Shown here one piece after another: positions 50,568-60,623 of a stretch of 64,000 bases of DNA. Below the pieces are notes generated by a model. It did no database searches. It was not told the DNA's origin and saw only the letters and a list, made by a program, of their open reading frames with translations. The DNA is taken from positions 10,429,001-10,493,000 of the forward strand of contig NZ_CP095481.1 in NCBI RefSeq assembly GCF_023023025.1, in the 5' to 3' direction. Both the position numbers and the translations under genes were made by a program. Each line of letters opens with the position of its first letter. Positions within the stretch are counted from its first letter, which is position 1. Source of the DNA: Amycolatopsis sp. WQ 127309 (GTDB lineage: Bacteria; Actinomycetota; Actinomycetes; Mycobacteriales; Pseudonocardiaceae).

Positions 50568-51902
50568 CCAGCGTCGAAAGCTGGTGCACCGTGCGGCATT
50601 CGTGCATCTCGACGACGTCGGCGTACTCCAGCGCCGCCGAGTCGCCGGTCGACCACAGCGATCGCCGCTCGGGGTTCAGCCAGTAGACGTGGCGGGCGCG
50701 CGACTTGATCGCGCGGACGGCGTCGAGGTTCGGGTCGCCGCCGTTGGTGCGGGCGTCGCCGAGGATGATCACCGACGTCCGCGGGCCGACCGCGTCGAGC
50801 CAGTTCGCCGTGAACTGCGCGAGCGAGCCGCCGTAGTCGCTGTGGCCGTCCCAGCGCACCAGCGCGGCTTCGGCGAGCATGCGCGCGCCGAGCTTCTCCG
50901 GGTCGGCGACGCCGGTGGTGACCAGGTGCGTGACCTCGTCCGCGCTGTCGACGAACGCGAACACGCGGATCTTGCTGAACTGGTCGCGCAGCGCCTGCAC
51001 GAGCAGCATGGTGAAGTTCGCGAACCCCGCCACCGAGCCGGAAAGGTCGCACAGCAGCACGATTTCCGGCCGGCCGGGCCGGCGGTGGCGGTACGCCGGG
51101 CGCAGCGGCACGCCACCGGTCGAGAGCGACCGGCGCAGTGTGCGGCGCAGGTCGATCTGCCCGCGCGTGGTGCGCTTGCGGCGGGCCGCGAGGCGGGTCG
51201 CCAGCTTGCGGGACAACGGCTGGATCGTGCGCCGCAGCTCGGCGAGCTGGCTGCGGCTGGCGATGAGGAAGTCGACGCGGTCCGCCGCGGGCGCGATCGC
51301 GTGCTTGGCGACGCGCTCGCGGCCGCGGACCTCGGCCGCGCGGCGGCGGGCCTCGGTGCGGACCTGGCCGCGGAAGCCCTCGACGCGACGGCGGATCTCG
51401 TCGCGGTCGAGCCGGTCGGTGAACTCGCCGCGCGCCCCGCCGCCGCGCATCGCCGCGAGCACGCGCGCGATGAGCGTCTGCGGCTGCAGCCGGTCGAGGG
51501 TCTGGTGGGCCGAGAAGCCGCCACCGGGGCCGGACGACGAGCCGTACTGGCCCAGCATGTCGACGGCGAGCCCGGCCAGCTGCGCCAGGGCCTGCTCGTC
51601 GCCGGCGGTCAACGCCGCCGCGAGCTGCTCCCGCAGCTCTTCGAGGGTGGTGTCCGACCGGGCCCGTTCGGGCGCGCCGATCCCGGCGGGAAAGTACAGG
51701 TCGAACGCGGCGTCGAACACCGCGCGCTGCCCGCCGCGGCGGACCAGGGCCGCGGCCAGGCCTTCGCGGACCAGCTCGCGGTCGTCGAAGCCGAGGACCT
51801 CCAGCGCCGCGGCGGCGTCGACCGTCTCGGCCGGACCCGCCGGGATGCCCTGCACCCGCAGCGCCTTGACGAACGACGCGAGCCGCTCCGGCACGCCGCC
51901 GG

Positions 51903-51906
<4 letters not shown>
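50545..51906 (-). CDS. VWA-domain protein (CoxE-like)
   Basis: 453 aa. The C-terminal VWA domain has the MIDAS motif LLCDLSGSVAGF (DxSxS), with further metal residues in WDGHSDYGG and IILGDARTN. The N-terminal half is helical with a very basic centre (RKRTTRGQIDLRRTLRRSL). This is the CoxE-like family that acts with MoxR ATPases as a chaperone or metal-insertion pair. Coupled to the MoxR gene by a GTGA overlap. Confidence 0.88.
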
Positions 51907-52784
<878 letters not shown>

Positions 52785-52862
52785 CGATGGCCTCCTAAGC
52801 GCTCGCTCACCCCGGACTCTACCGGACTGGCGAGTACGTCCCGGACGGTTAGCATCGGCCGC

Positions 52863-53891
52863 GTGACCTATGTTGCGGCTTCCGGCCGATACGACTCGAT
52901 CCCCTACCGGCGCTGCGGGCGGTCCGGGCTGAAGCTGCCCGCGATCTCGCTCGGGCTGTGGCACAACTTCGGCCACGACAAGCCCCTGCAGACCCAGCGC
53001 GACATCACCCGCCGCGCCTTCGACCTCGGCATCACGCACTTCGACCTGGCCAACAACTACGGCCCGCCGTTCGGCTCGGCCGAGGAGAACTTCGGGCGGC
53101 TGCTGGCCACCGACTTCAAGCCCTACCGCGACGAGCTGGTGATCTCGACCAAGGCCGGCTACGACATGTGGCCCGGGCCGTACGGCGAGTGGGGTTCCCG
53201 CAAGTACCTGCTGTCCTCCTTGGACCAGTCGCTGGGCCGCATGGGCCTGGACTACGTCGACATCTTCTACTCGCACCGGTTCGACCCCGAGACGCCGCTG
53301 GAGGAGACGGTCGGCGCGCTCGACAGCGCCGTCCGCGCCGGGAAAGCGCTTTACGTCGGGATCTCGTCGTACAGCTCGGAGCGGACGGCCGAAGCGGCGC
53401 GGCTGCTGCGGGAGCTCGGCACGCCGCTGCTGATCCACCAGCCGTCGTACTCGATGCTGAACCGCTGGATCGAGGAGGACCACCTGCTCGACACGCTGGC
53501 GGACGCGGGCGCGGGCTGCATCGCGTTCTCCCCGCTCGCCCAGGGCCTGCTGACCGACAAGTACCTGACCGGCGTCCCGGCGGACTCCCGGGCCGCGCAG
53601 GGCAAGTCGCTCGACCCGGACACCCTCGACGACGACCGGCTGGGCCGCGTCCGCGCGCTCAACGGGATCGCCGGGCGCCGCGGGCAGTCGCTGGCCCAGC
53701 TCGCGCTGGCCTGGGCGCTGCGCGACGCCCGCGTGACGTCGGTGCTGATCGGCGCGAGCAGCGTCAAGCAGCTGGAGGACAACGTCGGCGCGCTCGGCAA
53801 CCTCGACTTCAGCTCCGAGGAGCTGACCGAGATCGACGGCCACGCGACCGACGCGGACATCAACCTCTGGAAGCGGTCGTCGGACGGCTGA
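52863..53891 (+). CDS. Aldo/keto reductase (YghZ/Kv-beta-like)
   Basis: 342 aa TIM barrel. Catalytic tetrad: FDLANNYG (Asp, Tyr), STKAGY (Lys), YSHRFDP (His); NADPH loop GASSVKQLEDNVGAL. The N terminus RCGRSGLKLPAISLGLWHNFG is typical of L-glyceraldehyde-3-phosphate reductase-like AKR14. GTG start seven bases after TAGCAT (52850-52855) and no ribosome site: a leaderless candidate. Confidence 0.92.
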   Translation: MTYVAASGRYDSIPYRRCGRSGLKLPAISLGLWHNFGHDKPLQTQRDITRRAFDLGITHFDLANNYGPPFGSAEENFGRLLATDFKPYRDELVISTKAGYDMWPGPYGEWGSRKYLLSSLDQSLGRMGLDYVDIFYSHRFDPETPLEETVGALDSAVRAGKALYVGISSYSSERTAEAARLLRELGTPLLIHQPSYSMLNRWIEEDHLLDTLADAGAGCIAFSPLAQGLLTDKYLTGVPADSRAAQGKSLDPDTLDDDRLGRVRALNGIAGRRGQSLAQLALAWALRDARVTSVLIGASSVKQLEDNVGALGNLDFSSEELTEIDGHATDADINLWKRSSDG

Positions 53892-53971
53892 CGGTCGCCG
53901 ACCGGTCCGGCAACGGGACGGCGGGGTGCTGAGCGCCTCGCCGTTTTCCCGGCCTGACGTTTGACCAGATT

Positions 53972-53989
53972 TCGTATTCGGTCATACGA
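53972..53989. promoter_or_regulatory. TetR autoregulatory operator
   Basis: TCGTAT and ATACGA, perfect 6-bp arms around TCGGTC, overlap the -10-like TACGAT (53985-53990) that ends six bases before the tetR ATG. Confidence 0.6.
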
Positions 53990-53996
53990 TGGCCAC

Positions 53997-54662
53997 ATGC
54001 CTCCTGCCGAAGACCGCGCCGAACGGGCCGAGCGGATCCTCGACGCCGCCGCCGAGCTGCTGCTGCGCGCCGGCTACCGGCGCACCACGATCGAGGACGT
54101 CGCCGAGCGCGCCGGCGTCGGCAAGGGGACCGTCTACCTGCACTGGAAGAACCGCGAGGAGCTGTTCCTCGCCGTCCTGCTGCGGGAGTCCGTCCGCAGC
54201 ATCGAAGACCTGGTGCGGACGCTCGAAGCCGACCCGCTCGCCGCGCGGCTCGCCACGCTGACCGAGGTCCAGTACACGAACGTGCTGGCCCGCCCGCTGC
54301 TGCGCGCCGGGTACGCCGACGACACCGAGACGCTCGGCAAGCTCCTGCCGAAGCTGCACGACAAGCTCGACCCGCGCCACGACGAGGCGTTCGTCGAGTA
54401 CCTCGAACTGCTGGCGGACAACGACCTGCTCCGCACCGACCGGCCGGCCCGCGAGCTCGCCGTCGCCTACCGCGCGGTGCTGCACGGCTTCCTCGTCGGC
54501 GTTCCCCCGGCGGAGCCCGCGCTGATCGCCGACACCGTCGACCACGCCTTCGAACCCGTGGCCGTCTCGACGACGCAGCTGCGGGCGGTCGCGCCGCGGG
54601 CCATCGCGCTCTTCACCGAATCCGTCGCGCTCGACCGGAAACGGCTCGAACGCGCGTACTGA
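53997..54662 (+). CDS. TetR-family regulator
   Basis: 221 aa. HTH: AERILDAAAELLLRAGYRRT, TIEDVAERAGVGKGTVYLHW, KNREELFLAVLL. The C-terminal domain ends with a tetracyclin-repressor-like helical bundle. Probably leaderless and autorepressed. In an operon with the LLM oxidoreductase 19 bp downstream, which it likely controls. Confidence 0.92.
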   Translation: MPPAEDRAERAERILDAAAELLLRAGYRRTTIEDVAERAGVGKGTVYLHWKNREELFLAVLLRESVRSIEDLVRTLEADPLAARLATLTEVQYTNVLARPLLRAGYADDTETLGKLLPKLHDKLDPRHDEAFVEYLELLADNDLLRTDRPARELAVAYRAVLHGFLVGVPPAEPALIADTVDHAFEPVAVSTTQLRAVAPRAIALFTESVALDRKRLERAY

Positions 54663-54681
54663 ACACACTGGGAGAACACAC

Positions 54682-55551
54682 ATGCGCACCGGAATCCTGA
54701 TCGACGAACTCGGCGTCGGCTTCGACGCCATGACCGCGCAAGCACGCGAAGCGGCGAAGCTCGGCTACCGGACCCTGTGGCTGGCGCAACGCGGCGGCTG
54801 GGACGCCCTCACCGCGCTGCCCGCGCTCGGCGCCGCCGCGCCCGGGATCGAGCTGGGCACCTGCGTCGTGCCGACCTACCCGCGGCACCCGATCACCATG
54901 GCCGCGCAGGCGCTGACCGTGCAGGCCGCCACCGGCGTGCCGGTCCACCTCGGCGTCGGGCTGAGCCACCGGTACATCGTCGAGCACGAGTTCGGCTACT
55001 CCTACGACCGCCCGATCCGCCACCTGCGCGAGTACCTCCAGGCGCTGAACCCGGTGCTGCGCGGGGAAAAGGCGGACGTCCACGGCGAGACGCTCACCGC
55101 GGCGGGCGGCGTGAACGCCCCCGGCGCCGGGCGGCCCGCGGTGCTGGTGGGCTCGGTGAGCCCGAGGTCGACCCGGCTGGCCGGCGAGCTCGCCGACGGC
55201 GTGATCACGACCTGGGCCGGCCCGCGGGCGATCGGCGAGTTCGTGGTGCCGGCGCTGGGCACCGCGTCGCGCGTGGTCTCCGGGCAGCTGATCTGCGTCA
55301 CGTCCGAAGTGGACGAACGCCGCGCCTGGGTCGAGGAGACCTACGGCGCCGCCGCGAGCGTCCCGGCGTACCGAGCGGTCCTGGACCGCGACGGCTACGC
55401 GAAGGCGTCGGACAGCGCGATCATCGGCGACGAGGAAACCGTGCGGCGCCAGGTGAAATCCCTCGAAGACGCGGGTGCGACGGAGCTGCTGGTGATGCCC
55501 TTCGGCTCGGCGGCGGACCAGGCCCGCACCCGCGAACTACTGGCGTCGTGA
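54682..55551 (+). CDS. LLM-class F420-dependent oxidoreductase
   Basis: 289-aa luciferase-like TIM barrel: YRTLWLAQRGGWDALTALPA, IELGTCVVPTYPRHPITMAA, LGVGLSHRYIVEHEFGYSYD, VLVGSVSPRSTRLAGELADG. The family's TIGR03564-like pattern points to F420 as cofactor. Substrate unknown. TGGGAG precedes the ATG. Confidence 0.9.
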   Translation: MRTGILIDELGVGFDAMTAQAREAAKLGYRTLWLAQRGGWDALTALPALGAAAPGIELGTCVVPTYPRHPITMAAQALTVQAATGVPVHLGVGLSHRYIVEHEFGYSYDRPIRHLREYLQALNPVLRGEKADVHGETLTAAGGVNAPGAGRPAVLVGSVSPRSTRLAGELADGVITTWAGPRAIGEFVVPALGTASRVVSGQLICVTSEVDERRAWVEETYGAAASVPAYRAVLDRDGYAKASDSAIIGDEETVRRQVKSLEDAGATELLVMPFGSAADQARTRELLAS

Positions 55552-55592
55552 CCTCTCCGGCAACACGGCAATGTAAAGCCAGGGAGCGGCCT

Positions 55593-55653
55593 GAAAGCCG
55601 TGAAGGACTCCTTCCCGGCTCTTAGCGCTGGTAAGGAGTCCTTCACGGCTTTC
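55593..55653. repeat. Inverted repeat with perfect 21-bp arms
   Basis: Arms 55593-55613 and 55633-55653 are exact reverse complements; the loop is 19 nt (55614-55632). Each arm itself contains a small palindrome, AAGGA-C-TCCTT or AAGGA-G-TCCTT, and both share AAAGCCGTGAAGGA. It lies between the converging LLM and PucR genes, where it could terminate both, but arm length and internal symmetry exceed ordinary terminators here. Confidence 0.92.
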
Positions 55654-55669
55654 GAGCAGAGTGGCGGGC

Positions 55670-56890
55670 TCAGCGCGGCGCGGGGAGGTGGGTCGCTTCC
55701 GGGAAGAGGTTCAGTGCCCGCAGTGCCGCGCCCAGCTCGGCGATGTCCGCCGGGTCGGTCAGGGAGCGGCCCAGCTCGTCGGTGACGCGGCGCAGGCGGT
55801 GGCGGATCGTGTTGGGGTGGCAGAACATCCGCTCCGACGTCAGCTTCGTCGAACCCTGGCAGTCGAACCAGGCGCGCAGCGTCAGCAGCAGCACGTTCCG
55901 GTCGTCGCCCGGCAGGTCGAGGATCGGCTGCAGCACGTGGTGGGCCAGCTGCACCGACGCCTCCGGCGAGCTGGCCACCAGCCCGGCCAGCGGCGACTCG
56001 GTGAACTGCACCAGCGACGGCGTGCCCGGCGCCAGGCTCGACAGCGCCACCCGCGCGAGGTGCAGCGCGCGGGCGGTGTGGGCGAGGCCGGTGAACACCG
56101 GGCTCATCCCGACGCGGCCCACCGGGTGCTCGCGGACCAGCTCCACGATCGCCTTCGACGCGCTCGGGTCGCGCAGGGACACGACGCCGACCTGCAGGTC
56201 CGGGCTGAGCCGCCAGGCCGACGCGTGGTGCCGGTCGCGCAGCCGCTGCTCGATCTGCGGCAGCGGTTCGTGGCCCGGCCGCGGGGTCTCCGCGGCGACC
56301 ACCACGAACGTGCCGTCGAGCGAGAGGTCGAGCACGCGGGCGATGTCCCACAGCGTGCCCTCGGTCGCGGAGCCGCCGGCGAACAGCGCCTCGACCAGCG
56401 CCGAGCGCCGGTTCTGGTGCGCCACCAGCACTTCCGCCGTCGTGTCCCGGTAGGACGTCGTGAGCGCTTCGGCGAGGTCGTCGATGAGGGCCCAGATCGC
56501 CGTCGTCGCGGCGACGAGCCCGGCCAGGTCCTGCGACGAGCCGCGCGCGGTCAGCTCCACGAACCGGTGCCAGACCTCGGTCAGCCCGATCCGGTAGGCG
56601 CGCAGCAGCTCCGGCAGCGGCGCGCCCTGCAGCGCGCGGGCCCGGCCGGTCGCGCGGGCCTGGGACAGGTCCGGTCCGCCGGCGCCGCGTAGCGTCCGCA
56701 GCGCGTGGTCGAGGTTGGCGCGCACCGAGTTCCGCAGCTCCGCCTGGGTGACGAAGCGGGCGTCGCGGTACACCGGCATCTCGGCCCGGATCCGGGCGAC
56801 GGTGCTCTCGATCAGCTCCGGCAGCTTCCGCTCGACCTCGGCGGCCAGCGTCGAGACGGCGGGCGCCAGCTCTCCGGCCTGGTCGTGCAT
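55670..56890 (-). CDS. PucR/CdaR-type transcriptional regulator
   Basis: 406 aa. N-terminal RsbRD-like helical region (ELIESTVARIRAEMPVYRDA), a central GGDEF-like domain and the C-terminal PucR HTH (LTSERMFCHPNTIRHRLRRV, TDELGRSL). ATG 56890 with GGAGG four bases before. Upstream of it ends the IorAB-type oxidase operon on the same strand. Family members control catabolic genes; it could regulate that oxidase. Confidence 0.88.
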   Translation of the reverse strand: MHDQAGELAPAVSTLAAEVERKLPELIESTVARIRAEMPVYRDARFVTQAELRNSVRANLDHALRTLRGAGGPDLSQARATGRARALQGAPLPELLRAYRIGLTEVWHRFVELTARGSSQDLAGLVAATTAIWALIDDLAEALTTSYRDTTAEVLVAHQNRRSALVEALFAGGSATEGTLWDIARVLDLSLDGTFVVVAAETPRPGHEPLPQIEQRLRDRHHASAWRLSPDLQVGVVSLRDPSASKAIVELVREHPVGRVGMSPVFTGLAHTARALHLARVALSSLAPGTPSLVQFTESPLAGLVASSPEASVQLAHHVLQPILDLPGDDRNVLLLTLRAWFDCQGSTKLTSERMFCHPNTIRHRLRRVTDELGRSLTDPADIAELGAALRALNLFPEATHLPAPR

Positions 56891-56980
56891 GGTGCCTCCG
56901 CGTCCCCGGCCTCCTCGTCGAGGCCCGAGACCGACATCTAACCCGAACGGCCGCACCACGACCGGGTGAACTTCGGCCAA

Positions 56981-57029
56981 GATCCGCGGATGCGGAGATT
57001 CCGTCGCGGAACCCCCGCATCCGCGTGAT
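56981..57029 (-). terminator. Terminator of the IorAB-type operon
   Basis: GCGGATGCGG (56986-56995) pairs with CCGCATCCGC (57015-57024), with an inner TTCCG/CGGAA stem in the loop and outer GATC on both sides. It starts right at the stop of the small subunit. Confidence 0.75.
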
Positions 57030-57484
57030 CACATCTTGGCGGCCGCGCTCTTGATCGCCTCCCGGATCCGGAAGTACGTGCCGCAGCGGCAGACGTTCTC
57101 GATCGCGTCGATCTCGGCGTCGGTCGGGTTCTTCGTCTTCTTCAGCAGCGCGACGGCGGCCATGATCTGGCCGGGCTGGCAGTACCCGCACTGCGCGACG
57201 TCCTGCTCCAGCCACGCTTCCTGGACCGGGTGCAGGTTCTCGCCGTCGGCCAGCCCCTCGATCGTGGTGACCTCCTTGCCCGCGCAGTCGGAAACGGGCG
57301 TGACGCAGGGGTTGAACGCCTCGCCGTCGAGGTGGCTGGTGCACGCCTTGCAGACGTTGATGCCGCAGCCGTACTTCGGCCCGCGGACCTTGAGCTTGTC
57401 GCGCAGCGCCCACAGCATCGGCAGGTCGGCCGGCGCGTCCACGGTGACGGTCTTCCCGTTCACCACGAAGGTGTAGTTCGGCAT
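57029..57484 (-). CDS. (2Fe-2S)-binding subunit of IorA-type molybdenum oxidase
   Basis: 151 aa. First cluster CGINVCKACTSHLDG with a further Cys in AFNPCVTP; second cluster QCGYCQPGQIM and ENVCRCGTY. No FAD subunit is encoded, so electrons probably pass to a cytochrome, as in isoquinoline 1-oxidoreductase. It lacks its own signal and is likely co-exported with the large subunit. 14 bp downstream of that gene. Confidence 0.92.
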   Translation of the reverse strand: MPNYTFVVNGKTVTVDAPADLPMLWALRDKLKVRGPKYGCGINVCKACTSHLDGEAFNPCVTPVSDCAGKEVTTIEGLADGENLHPVQEAWLEQDVAQCGYCQPGQIMAAVALLKKTKNPTDAEIDAIENVCRCGTYFRIREAIKSAAAKM

Positions 57485-57498
57485 GGTGGGAACTCCTG

Positions 57499-59736
57499 TC
57501 AGCGCGGGAACGGGTCGAAGTCGACCGGGAACGTGAGCGGGAAGCTGCGGGGCTTGATCCCGGTGGCGCGGGCGTAGGCGTTGGCGATCGCGCCGACCGG
57601 TGCCGGCAGGCCGAGCTCGCCCGCGCCGCCGATGTCGTCGCCGGTCGCCGGCATGACGTGCACCGTGACGTCCGGCGGCGAGTTCTTCTGCCGCGCGTAG
57701 TGGAACTGCGAGTAGCTGCCCTCCAGCGGCAGGCCCTTGTCGATGTGCAGGCCCGCGGTGAGCGTCGTCGAGATCGCGTCGGTCAGGCCGCCGAGCATCT
57801 GCGCCTGGATGCCGCGCGGGTTCACCGGCTTGCCGACGTCCACCGCGATGGTCGCCTTGGTGACGCGCGGGTACTTCGGGTCGCGGGCGTCCAGCTCGAC
57901 GAGACAAGCGGTGAACGACTTGTACTCGCCGTGCACCGCGATGCCCTGCGCGAAGCCCTTCGGCATCTTCTTGCCCCACCCGCCGAGCTCGGCGACCTTG
58001 TCGAGCACCGCGCGCTGGCGGTCGACCTTGATGAACTCGCGGCGGAACTGCACCGGGTCCTTGCCGAGCTTCGCGGCGATCTCGTCGACCATGATCTCCT
58101 CGGCGCCGCGGGTGTTCGCGGAGTAGACCGAGCGCCACGCCGCGGTGTGGAACTTCAGCGGCACCTCGTTGAGCAGCTGTGTGGTGACGCCGAAGTTGTA
58201 CGGCGACTTGATCGTCAGCAGGAACACCGTCTGCGCGAAGCTCAGGTTCCCGGCGACGGGCAGCTTCGCCGCGAACGCCGTGAGGATCTCGCCGAGGCCG
58301 TGGCTCCAATCGGTTTCGACGCTGGCGACGCGGTGCTCGAACGTGAGCACCTGCCCGAGCGCGAAGGTGGCGCGGATCTTGTGGTGGCTCGCCGCGCGCG
58401 CCCGGCCGTGGCGCATGTCGTCGATCCGGCTCCACATGAGCCGGACGGGCTTCTTCATCGCCTGCGAGATGTGTGCGGCTTCGAGGGCGGCGTCGAAGAA
58501 CAGCCGGCGGCCGAAGGATCCGCCGCCCTGCTGGACGTGCACGGTCACCTTGTTCTCCGGCAGCCCCAGCTCCTGCGCGATGGTCTGCTTCGCCACGATC
58601 GGCGACTTCAGGCCGGCCCAGATGGTCGCGCTGCCGTCGCGGACGTCGGCGACCGCGGAGTTCGACTCCATCGGCGCGTGGCTGGCGAACGCGAAGTCGA
58701 ACTCGCCGTCGACGTACTGCGTCAGCAGCGGCGGCACGACGAACGGCAGCGTGGCGTCGTGCAGCTTCTTCTTGATCGTCTCGTTGTTCTCGCCGTCGAC
58801 GGTGCCCGGGCCCCAGGTGACGTCGAGGGCGTCCTTGCCGTCGAGGGCCTGGCCGAACGTCTCGGCCATCACCGCGACGCCGGTCTTCACGACGGCGATG
58901 TCGATGATCCCCGGCATGGCCCGGACGGCGGCTTCGTTGTCGACCTTCTTGACGGTGCCGTTGATCGTCGGCGGCCGGCGCACCATCACCGGGTTCGCGC
59001 CCGGGATGTCGAGGTCGAGGGTGTAGACCTGCTGCCCGGTGACCATCGCGCGGGCGTCCTTGCGCGAGGTCGGCGTGCCGACGAGGGTGTGCGCGGACTC
59101 GGGCTTCGGCTGCACCACGCCGATGCTGAGGCCGGCGCGCGACGCGGGCCCGGCGAGCGTGCCGTAACCGGCCTTGCGGCCGTCCGGCGCCCACACCGCA
59201 CCGTCGCGTGTGGACAGTCGCGACGCGTCGGTCCCCCACTGCGCCGCGGCCGTCGCCATCATCCGCGCTCGCGCGGTCGCCGCGGTGAGGCGCACCGGGT
59301 CGTACAGCGAGCGCATCGTGTTGGAGCCACCGGTGAGCTGGTTGAACAGCAGCTCGGTGCGGGCGTCGGAAAGCACGACGTCGACGCGGTCCAGCGGCAG
59401 GTCCAGCTCCTCCGCCACGAGCATCGCGTTCGCCGTGCTGATGCCCTGGCCCACCTCGCAGCGCGGCAGCTGCAGCCGCGCGCGGCCGTCCGCGGTCATC
59501 TCGAGCACGAGCAACCCGGCGGTCGGCACGCCCGACAGCGTCAGGACGTCGCCGAGGTCGAGGATCTCGGCGGGCTGCGGCAGCGTCGGGATCGAAGCTT
59601 CGGCGACGGCCGGCGTGACGGCGTCCGCGGTCAGCTTCGTGGCGATGGTGAGGGTCGGCGCGGCGACCAGGTAGGTCAGGAACCGGCGGCGGCCGACCTG
59701 CCCCGGGTTCGCGGGTTCGGTGGTGGGACTGGCCAT
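57499..59736 (-). CDS. Tat-exported molybdenum aldehyde/heterocycle oxidase large subunit (IorB-like)
   Basis: 745 aa. Twin-arginine signal GRRRFLTYLVAAPTLTIA. The order of domains is that of isoquinoline 1-oxidoreductase beta: LQLPRCEVGQGISTANAML, LTGGSNTMRSLYD, QQGGGSFGRRLFFDAALEAA and the catalytic Glu loop DIGGAGELGLPAPVGAIANA. Acts at the outer side of the membrane on aldehydes or N-heteroaromatics. Together with the small subunit it forms a two-gene operon. Confidence 0.92.
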   Translation of the reverse strand: MASPTTEPANPGQVGRRRFLTYLVAAPTLTIATKLTADAVTPAVAEASIPTLPQPAEILDLGDVLTLSGVPTAGLLVLEMTADGRARLQLPRCEVGQGISTANAMLVAEELDLPLDRVDVVLSDARTELLFNQLTGGSNTMRSLYDPVRLTAATARARMMATAAAQWGTDASRLSTRDGAVWAPDGRKAGYGTLAGPASRAGLSIGVVQPKPESAHTLVGTPTSRKDARAMVTGQQVYTLDLDIPGANPVMVRRPPTINGTVKKVDNEAAVRAMPGIIDIAVVKTGVAVMAETFGQALDGKDALDVTWGPGTVDGENNETIKKKLHDATLPFVVPPLLTQYVDGEFDFAFASHAPMESNSAVADVRDGSATIWAGLKSPIVAKQTIAQELGLPENKVTVHVQQGGGSFGRRLFFDAALEAAHISQAMKKPVRLMWSRIDDMRHGRARAASHHKIRATFALGQVLTFEHRVASVETDWSHGLGEILTAFAAKLPVAGNLSFAQTVFLLTIKSPYNFGVTTQLLNEVPLKFHTAAWRSVYSANTRGAEEIMVDEIAAKLGKDPVQFRREFIKVDRQRAVLDKVAELGGWGKKMPKGFAQGIAVHGEYKSFTACLVELDARDPKYPRVTKATIAVDVGKPVNPRGIQAQMLGGLTDAISTTLTAGLHIDKGLPLEGSYSQFHYARQKNSPPDVTVHVMPATGDDIGGAGELGLPAPVGAIANAYARATGIKPRSFPLTFPVDFDPFPR

Positions 59737-59876
59737 CGGGAATCCCTTCGGGGGCTCCGGGTGCGCGTCACAGCGGCACGGGACGGAGCAGCGTGGCGGG
59801 GAGGCGGGGACCTCGTGACCCGGGTCACGCTAAGCAGGCGTTGTCAGGGCGTCAACGCGGCGTAGTCGTGTCAGGC

Positions 59877-59894
59877 CATCTCTGTGACGAGATG
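59877..59894. promoter_or_regulatory. Operator candidate upstream of the IorAB-type operon
   Basis: CATCTC and GAGATG, perfect 6-bp arms around TGTGAC, 141 bp before the large-subunit start. The rest of 59737-60020 shows no gene. Confidence 0.45.
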
Positions 59895-60020
59895 ACAGCG
59901 GAAGCCGCCGAATGTGTGCGCCGCCACAGTGCCGGACGGCGCAAGCGAGTGCGCCGGCCGGTCCAGCCGACGTCGGAGCCGACACGGCCGGGCGGTCCCA
60001 TATAGGGCGTTATACGCGAG

Positions 60021-60533
60021 TCACTCGATCTGCTTGACGGCCCATTCGGACCACTCGCGGTTCATCGCCGAGAAGCGCTTGCCCCACTCCAGGACCAGGC
60101 GGCCGTACTGGGCCTCGTTGTCGTCGCCCCAGTCGATCGACGCTTCCAGCTCCGTGAGGCGTTCTTCGCGCTGACGGCTGTTCTCGCCCATGTACTCGAT
60201 GAACTCCTTCGCCTTCTCCGGCGACACCGAGCCCAGGAAGTAGACGCGCAGCAGGACCTCGTTGCGCGGGGACCGGTTGGGCTTCACCTCGACCAGCCAG
60301 TGCCGCAGCTCGACGCGGCCGTCCTCGGTGATCTCGTACTCCTTGCGCCCGCGCGGGCCCTCGGCGAGGACCCGGATGAGGCCGGCCTTCTCGAGCTTGC
60401 CGAGTTCGCCGTACAGCTGGCTCTGCGTCGCCGCCCACACGTTGGACATCGCCTGCTCGAAGCGTTTCAGCAGGTCGTAACCACTGGCCGGCGCCTCGTC
60501 CAGCATGCCGAGCACCGCGTGTCGAAGGCTCAT
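60021..60533 (-). CDS. PadR-family regulator
   Basis: 170 aa. N-terminal winged helix SLRHAVLGMLDEAPASGYDL, QSQLYGELGKLEKAGLIRV, GRKEYEITEDGRVEL; C-terminal dimerisation helices (EERLTELEASIDWGDDNEAQ). PadR proteins repress phenolic-acid or transporter genes. Two GACATGTC boxes separate it from a membrane protein and carotenoid oxygenase. Confidence 0.93.
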   Translation of the reverse strand: MSLRHAVLGMLDEAPASGYDLLKRFEQAMSNVWAATQSQLYGELGKLEKAGLIRVLAEGPRGRKEYEITEDGRVELRHWLVEVKPNRSPRNEVLLRVYFLGSVSPEKAKEFIEYMGENSRQREERLTELEASIDWGDDNEAQYGRLVLEWGKRFSAMNREWSEWAVKQIE

Positions 60534-60557
60534 GCCCCCATCTTACCTTCCACACTT

Positions 60558-60594
60558 GACATGTCCAACGATGACCCTCTAGTTTCGACATGTC
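60558..60594. promoter_or_regulatory. Paired PadR operator boxes
   Basis: GACATGTC at 60558-60565 and 60587-60594, centres 29 bp apart (nearly three turns), in the 90-bp gap between divergent padR and the membrane protein. The first is extended as TTGACATGTCCAA. Confidence 0.7.
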
Positions 60595-60623
60595 ATAGTT
60601 GGAACGTCATGGGGAGACCGGCC

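Noticed and set aside
59793..60005. 70-codon ORF upstream of the IorAB-type operon
   Set aside because: No ribosome site, Arg-rich, overlaps the operator-like palindrome.
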